Below, piece after piece: positions 7,527 through 8,851 of a DNA stretch of 8,851 nt; position 1 is the stretch's first letter, and every line of letters begins with the position of its first letter. The notes beneath the pieces are model-generated. The model saw only the letters and a list, made by a program, of their open reading frames with translations, was not told the DNA's origin and ran no database searches. A program made the translations under genes and the position numbers. The stretch is from NCBI GenBank assembly GCA_030425785.1, contig JAUHYJ010000122.1, forward strand, positions 1 through 8,851, in the 5' to 3' direction. Origin of the DNA: Acidimicrobiia bacterium. GTDB taxonomy: Bacteria; Actinomycetota; Acidimicrobiia; Acidimicrobiales; Ilumatobacteraceae.

Positions 7527-8234
7527 GACGGCGGGCGTGGTGGTCGCGATGCGACGCGGCGCCCACACGAGGCGGGTGCCGGTCCCGCGCAGCGTGAACC
7601 AGAACCAGATGGAGCCGACGGCGATCGTCACCGTGGCCGTCGCCGGGCCGAGCACCGACTTGACCAGCACGAACGTGGTGGTCGATTGGGTGAGGAGCAG
7701 CCAGATCGTGATCGTCGCGTTGCAGAGGCTCGTGATCGCCCACAGCACCGACAGGCGTACGAAGAAGCGGCGCACGAGGGGGTGTTCGGTGGTGGCGTCG
7801 TCGAACGGCAGGACGTCACAGGCCAGCTTCAGCGCCAACGGTTTCCCGAGCGGGACCGACGCCATGAAGGCGAACCCGACCAGCACCGTCGTCACCGTCG
7901 GCTGGAGGAAGTAGATCACCATCGAGCCGGTCGCCAGCGCGGCGATCGTGCGGGCGGTCAGTGCCACCGCCGACAGCACGACGAGACCGGGCACGCGGCG
8001 ACCGGTGGCGACCCGCCACGTGATCGACGCCAGCGACCAGGCCAGTGCGGCGAGCAGCGCCCACGTCGAACCGGTCAGCTCGAGCAGGGCGACGAAGATG
8101 ATGACGGGGACGAGCTTGCCCTCGACCACGTTCGGGAGCGCGTGCCGGACCGCGTCTCGCAGGTTCGGGATGACGATGGGAGCGTGCACGCGGTGTGAGG
8201 TGTGGGGTCGGGGCCGACTGGCCGCTCGTGGCAT
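7521..8234 (-). CDS. Multi-pass membrane protein, possibly of the VC0807 family
   Basis: The product has 237 residues, with about six predicted membrane helices near 41-53, 57-73, 81-102, 105-127, 160-181 and 195-215. The segment NLRDAVRHALPNVVEGKLVPVIIF at 24-47 (amphipathic start, then a first helix) and the overall size and hydrophobic pattern resemble VC0807-family integral membrane proteins, which are related in shape to septation protein A. This is recognition by pattern only, and the function of that family is not established. No catalytic motif, transporter signature or signal peptide is seen. The start is uncertain: the ATG at 8234 has no Shine-Dalgarno, and a GTG at 8189 (residue 16) would give a shorter N-terminus beginning just before the conserved-looking part. 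It is convergent with malQ, 14 bp between stops, and lies 66 bp downstream of the phosphodiesterase-like gene on the same strand. Confidence 0.8.
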   Translation of the reverse strand: MPRAASRPRPHTSHRVHAPIVIPNLRDAVRHALPNVVEGKLVPVIIFVALLELTGSTWALLAALAWSLASITWRVATGRRVPGLVVLSAVALTARTIAALATGSMVIYFLQPTVTTVLVGFAFMASVPLGKPLALKLACDVLPFDDATTEHPLVRRFFVRLSVLWAITSLCNATITIWLLLTQSTTTFVLVKSVLGPATATVTIAVGSIWFWFTLRGTGTRLVWAPRRIATTTPAVV

Positions 8235-8265
8235 GCTACGGCCAGAACGCGTGTGCCGGTCGTCG

Positions 8266-8300
8266 CGAGCCGGTCGGTCGGGGGTTGGTCGGTCGGCTCG
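8266..8300. repeat. Inverted repeat enclosing a duplicated GGTCGGTCGG
   Basis: CGAGCCG (8266-8272) and CGGCTCG (8294-8300) are perfect 7-bp inverted arms around a 21-nt loop. Overlapping the arms, GGTCGGTCGG occurs at 8272-8281 and again at 8287-8296. The structure abuts the stop codon of the phosphodiesterase-like gene (8303-8301), so it could be its terminator or an mRNA-end hairpin. The loop is long and no U-tract follows. Confidence 0.3.
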
Positions 8301-8851
8301 TCAGTTCATCGGCGTCGTCGGTGGCCGACTGGAGCGGAGATCGGCGATCAGGTCGAGGTCGTCGACGATCATCGTGCCGATCCCGAGCCGTTCGATCGCC
8401 TCGGCGCGGGCCCGGTCCTCCACACCCCAGACGGCCAGCCGTGCACATCGGTCGTGCAGCCGCTCGACCACCTCGGCCGTCGCGAAGCGCTCGTGCATGA
8501 CGACACCGTCGGGGTGTTGCACCCGCAGCGCCATCCACAGCTGGGCCCGGTTGCCGACGGACCGGAACGTGCGCGCCCCGACCCGACGGGCGGGTCCGAG
8601 CGCCCACCAACTGCGGCACGACATCGTGCACGACGCGGTCGGCCGGCCGTCGAGCCGGCCGACGGCGCGACGGGCCAGCCGCCCGGTGAACCCCTTCAGA
8701 TCGACCCACAGGTGGGTGTCCGCGGGAACGACCGCGACGATCTCGTCGAACGCCGGCGGGCGCTGGTCCGGGAGCAGACCCTGGCCGCGCTCCCAGTACA
8801 CGCGCAGCGGCCAGATCACCTTGCTGTGACGCACCTCGAGTCGGCCGCGCA
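8301..8851 (-). CDS. Glycerophosphodiester phosphodiesterase-like protein, C-terminal part (5' end off window)
   Basis: About 182 residues are visible and the frame stays open to the right edge. The GTG at 8834 is probably internal, because upstream codons continue as RGRLEV directly into it. Family features: RGRLEVRHSK near 8849-8820 corresponds to the strand ending in the catalytic His-Asp of these TIM-barrel enzymes, but here the Asp position is Ser. LWVDLKGF (8711-8688) corresponds to the usual E-x-K metal-ligand strand, with Asp in place of Glu. The C-terminal run VWGVEDRARAEAIERLGI then MIVDD matches the typical final barrel repeat. Canonical family members hydrolyse glycerophosphodiesters to glycerol-3-phosphate and an alcohol. 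The N-terminal HRG and E-x-D motifs would lie outside the window, so activity cannot be judged. It may share a transcript with the membrane-protein gene 66 bp downstream. Confidence 0.75.
   Translation of the reverse strand, partial: RGRLEVRHSKVIWPLRVYWERGQGLLPDQRPPAFDEIVAVVPADTHLWVDLKGFTGRLARRAVGRLDGRPTASCTMSCRSWWALGPARRVGARTFRSVGNRAQLWMALRVQHPDGVVMHERFATAEVVERLHDRCARLAVWGVEDRARAEAIERLGIGTMIVDDLDLIADLRSSRPPTTPMN

Noticed and set aside
7425..8198. Plus-strand open frame of 257 codons overlapping the end of malQ and the membrane-protein gene
   Set aside because: Its composition is Arg/Gly/Asp/His-rich with no domain, while the opposite strand encodes clear membrane helices over the same bases.
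7948..8829. Plus-strand open frame of 293 codons across the phosphodiesterase-like gene
   Set aside because: Ser/Arg-rich shadow. The minus strand has family motifs (LWVDLKGF and the C-terminal barrel repeat) in the same interval.
8832..8834. GTG as the true start of the phosphodiesterase-like protein
   Set aside because: The upstream codons RGRLE remain in frame and continue the family's strand before the catalytic His, and the part from 8834 down would lack the N-terminal catalytic motifs of the barrel.

Overview
The window is about two-thirds G+C, with dense GC-rich third positions, GTG as well as ATG starts, and TANNNT-type -10 elements. Together with a very large cyclase-ATPase-TPR protein and secreted CSLREA/choice-of-anchor beta-helix proteins, this suggests a high-GC actinobacterium. 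I would guess the Acidimicrobiia (Ilumatobacter-like), but that is inference from gene content, not a database match.

Layout. Positions 1-2034 (minus) hold a secreted, modular parallel beta-helix protein whose 3' end lies beyond the left edge. A 140-bp gap (2035-2174) carries its ribosome binding site, a possible -10 box and an exact 10-bp direct repeat. Positions 2175-5924 (minus) encode one protein of about 1,249 residues. It has two class III nucleotide cyclase domains, a P-loop ATPase module and a long TPR-like helical tail, the same order as mammalian soluble adenylyl cyclase. A 61-bp divergent gap separates it from malQ (5986-7506, plus), a GH77 4-alpha-glucanotransferase with its three catalytic carboxylates visible. 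malQ converges, with only 14 bp between stops, on a multi-pass membrane protein (7521-8234, minus). Upstream of that, on the same strand, is the C-terminal part of a glycerophosphodiester-phosphodiesterase-like protein (8301 to the right edge).

How the genes relate. No shared pathway is obvious. malQ and the cyclase have their 5' ends 61 bp apart, so control of one could influence the other, and a link between cAMP signalling and maltodextrin use is possible but unproven. The membrane protein and the phosphodiesterase may share a transcript. No tRNA, rRNA, CRISPR array, insertion sequence or phage gene was seen. No stretch longer than 300 bases lacks a gene.

The most interesting item is the cyclase: its residues fit a single composite C1/C2 catalytic site with adenylyl specificity, coupled to an ATPase/TPR sensor body, and the bicarbonate-binding arginine known from the mammalian enzyme seems to be absent. 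Second is the beta-helix protein, which reads through a complete choice-of-anchor end module straight into a second CSLREA start module.
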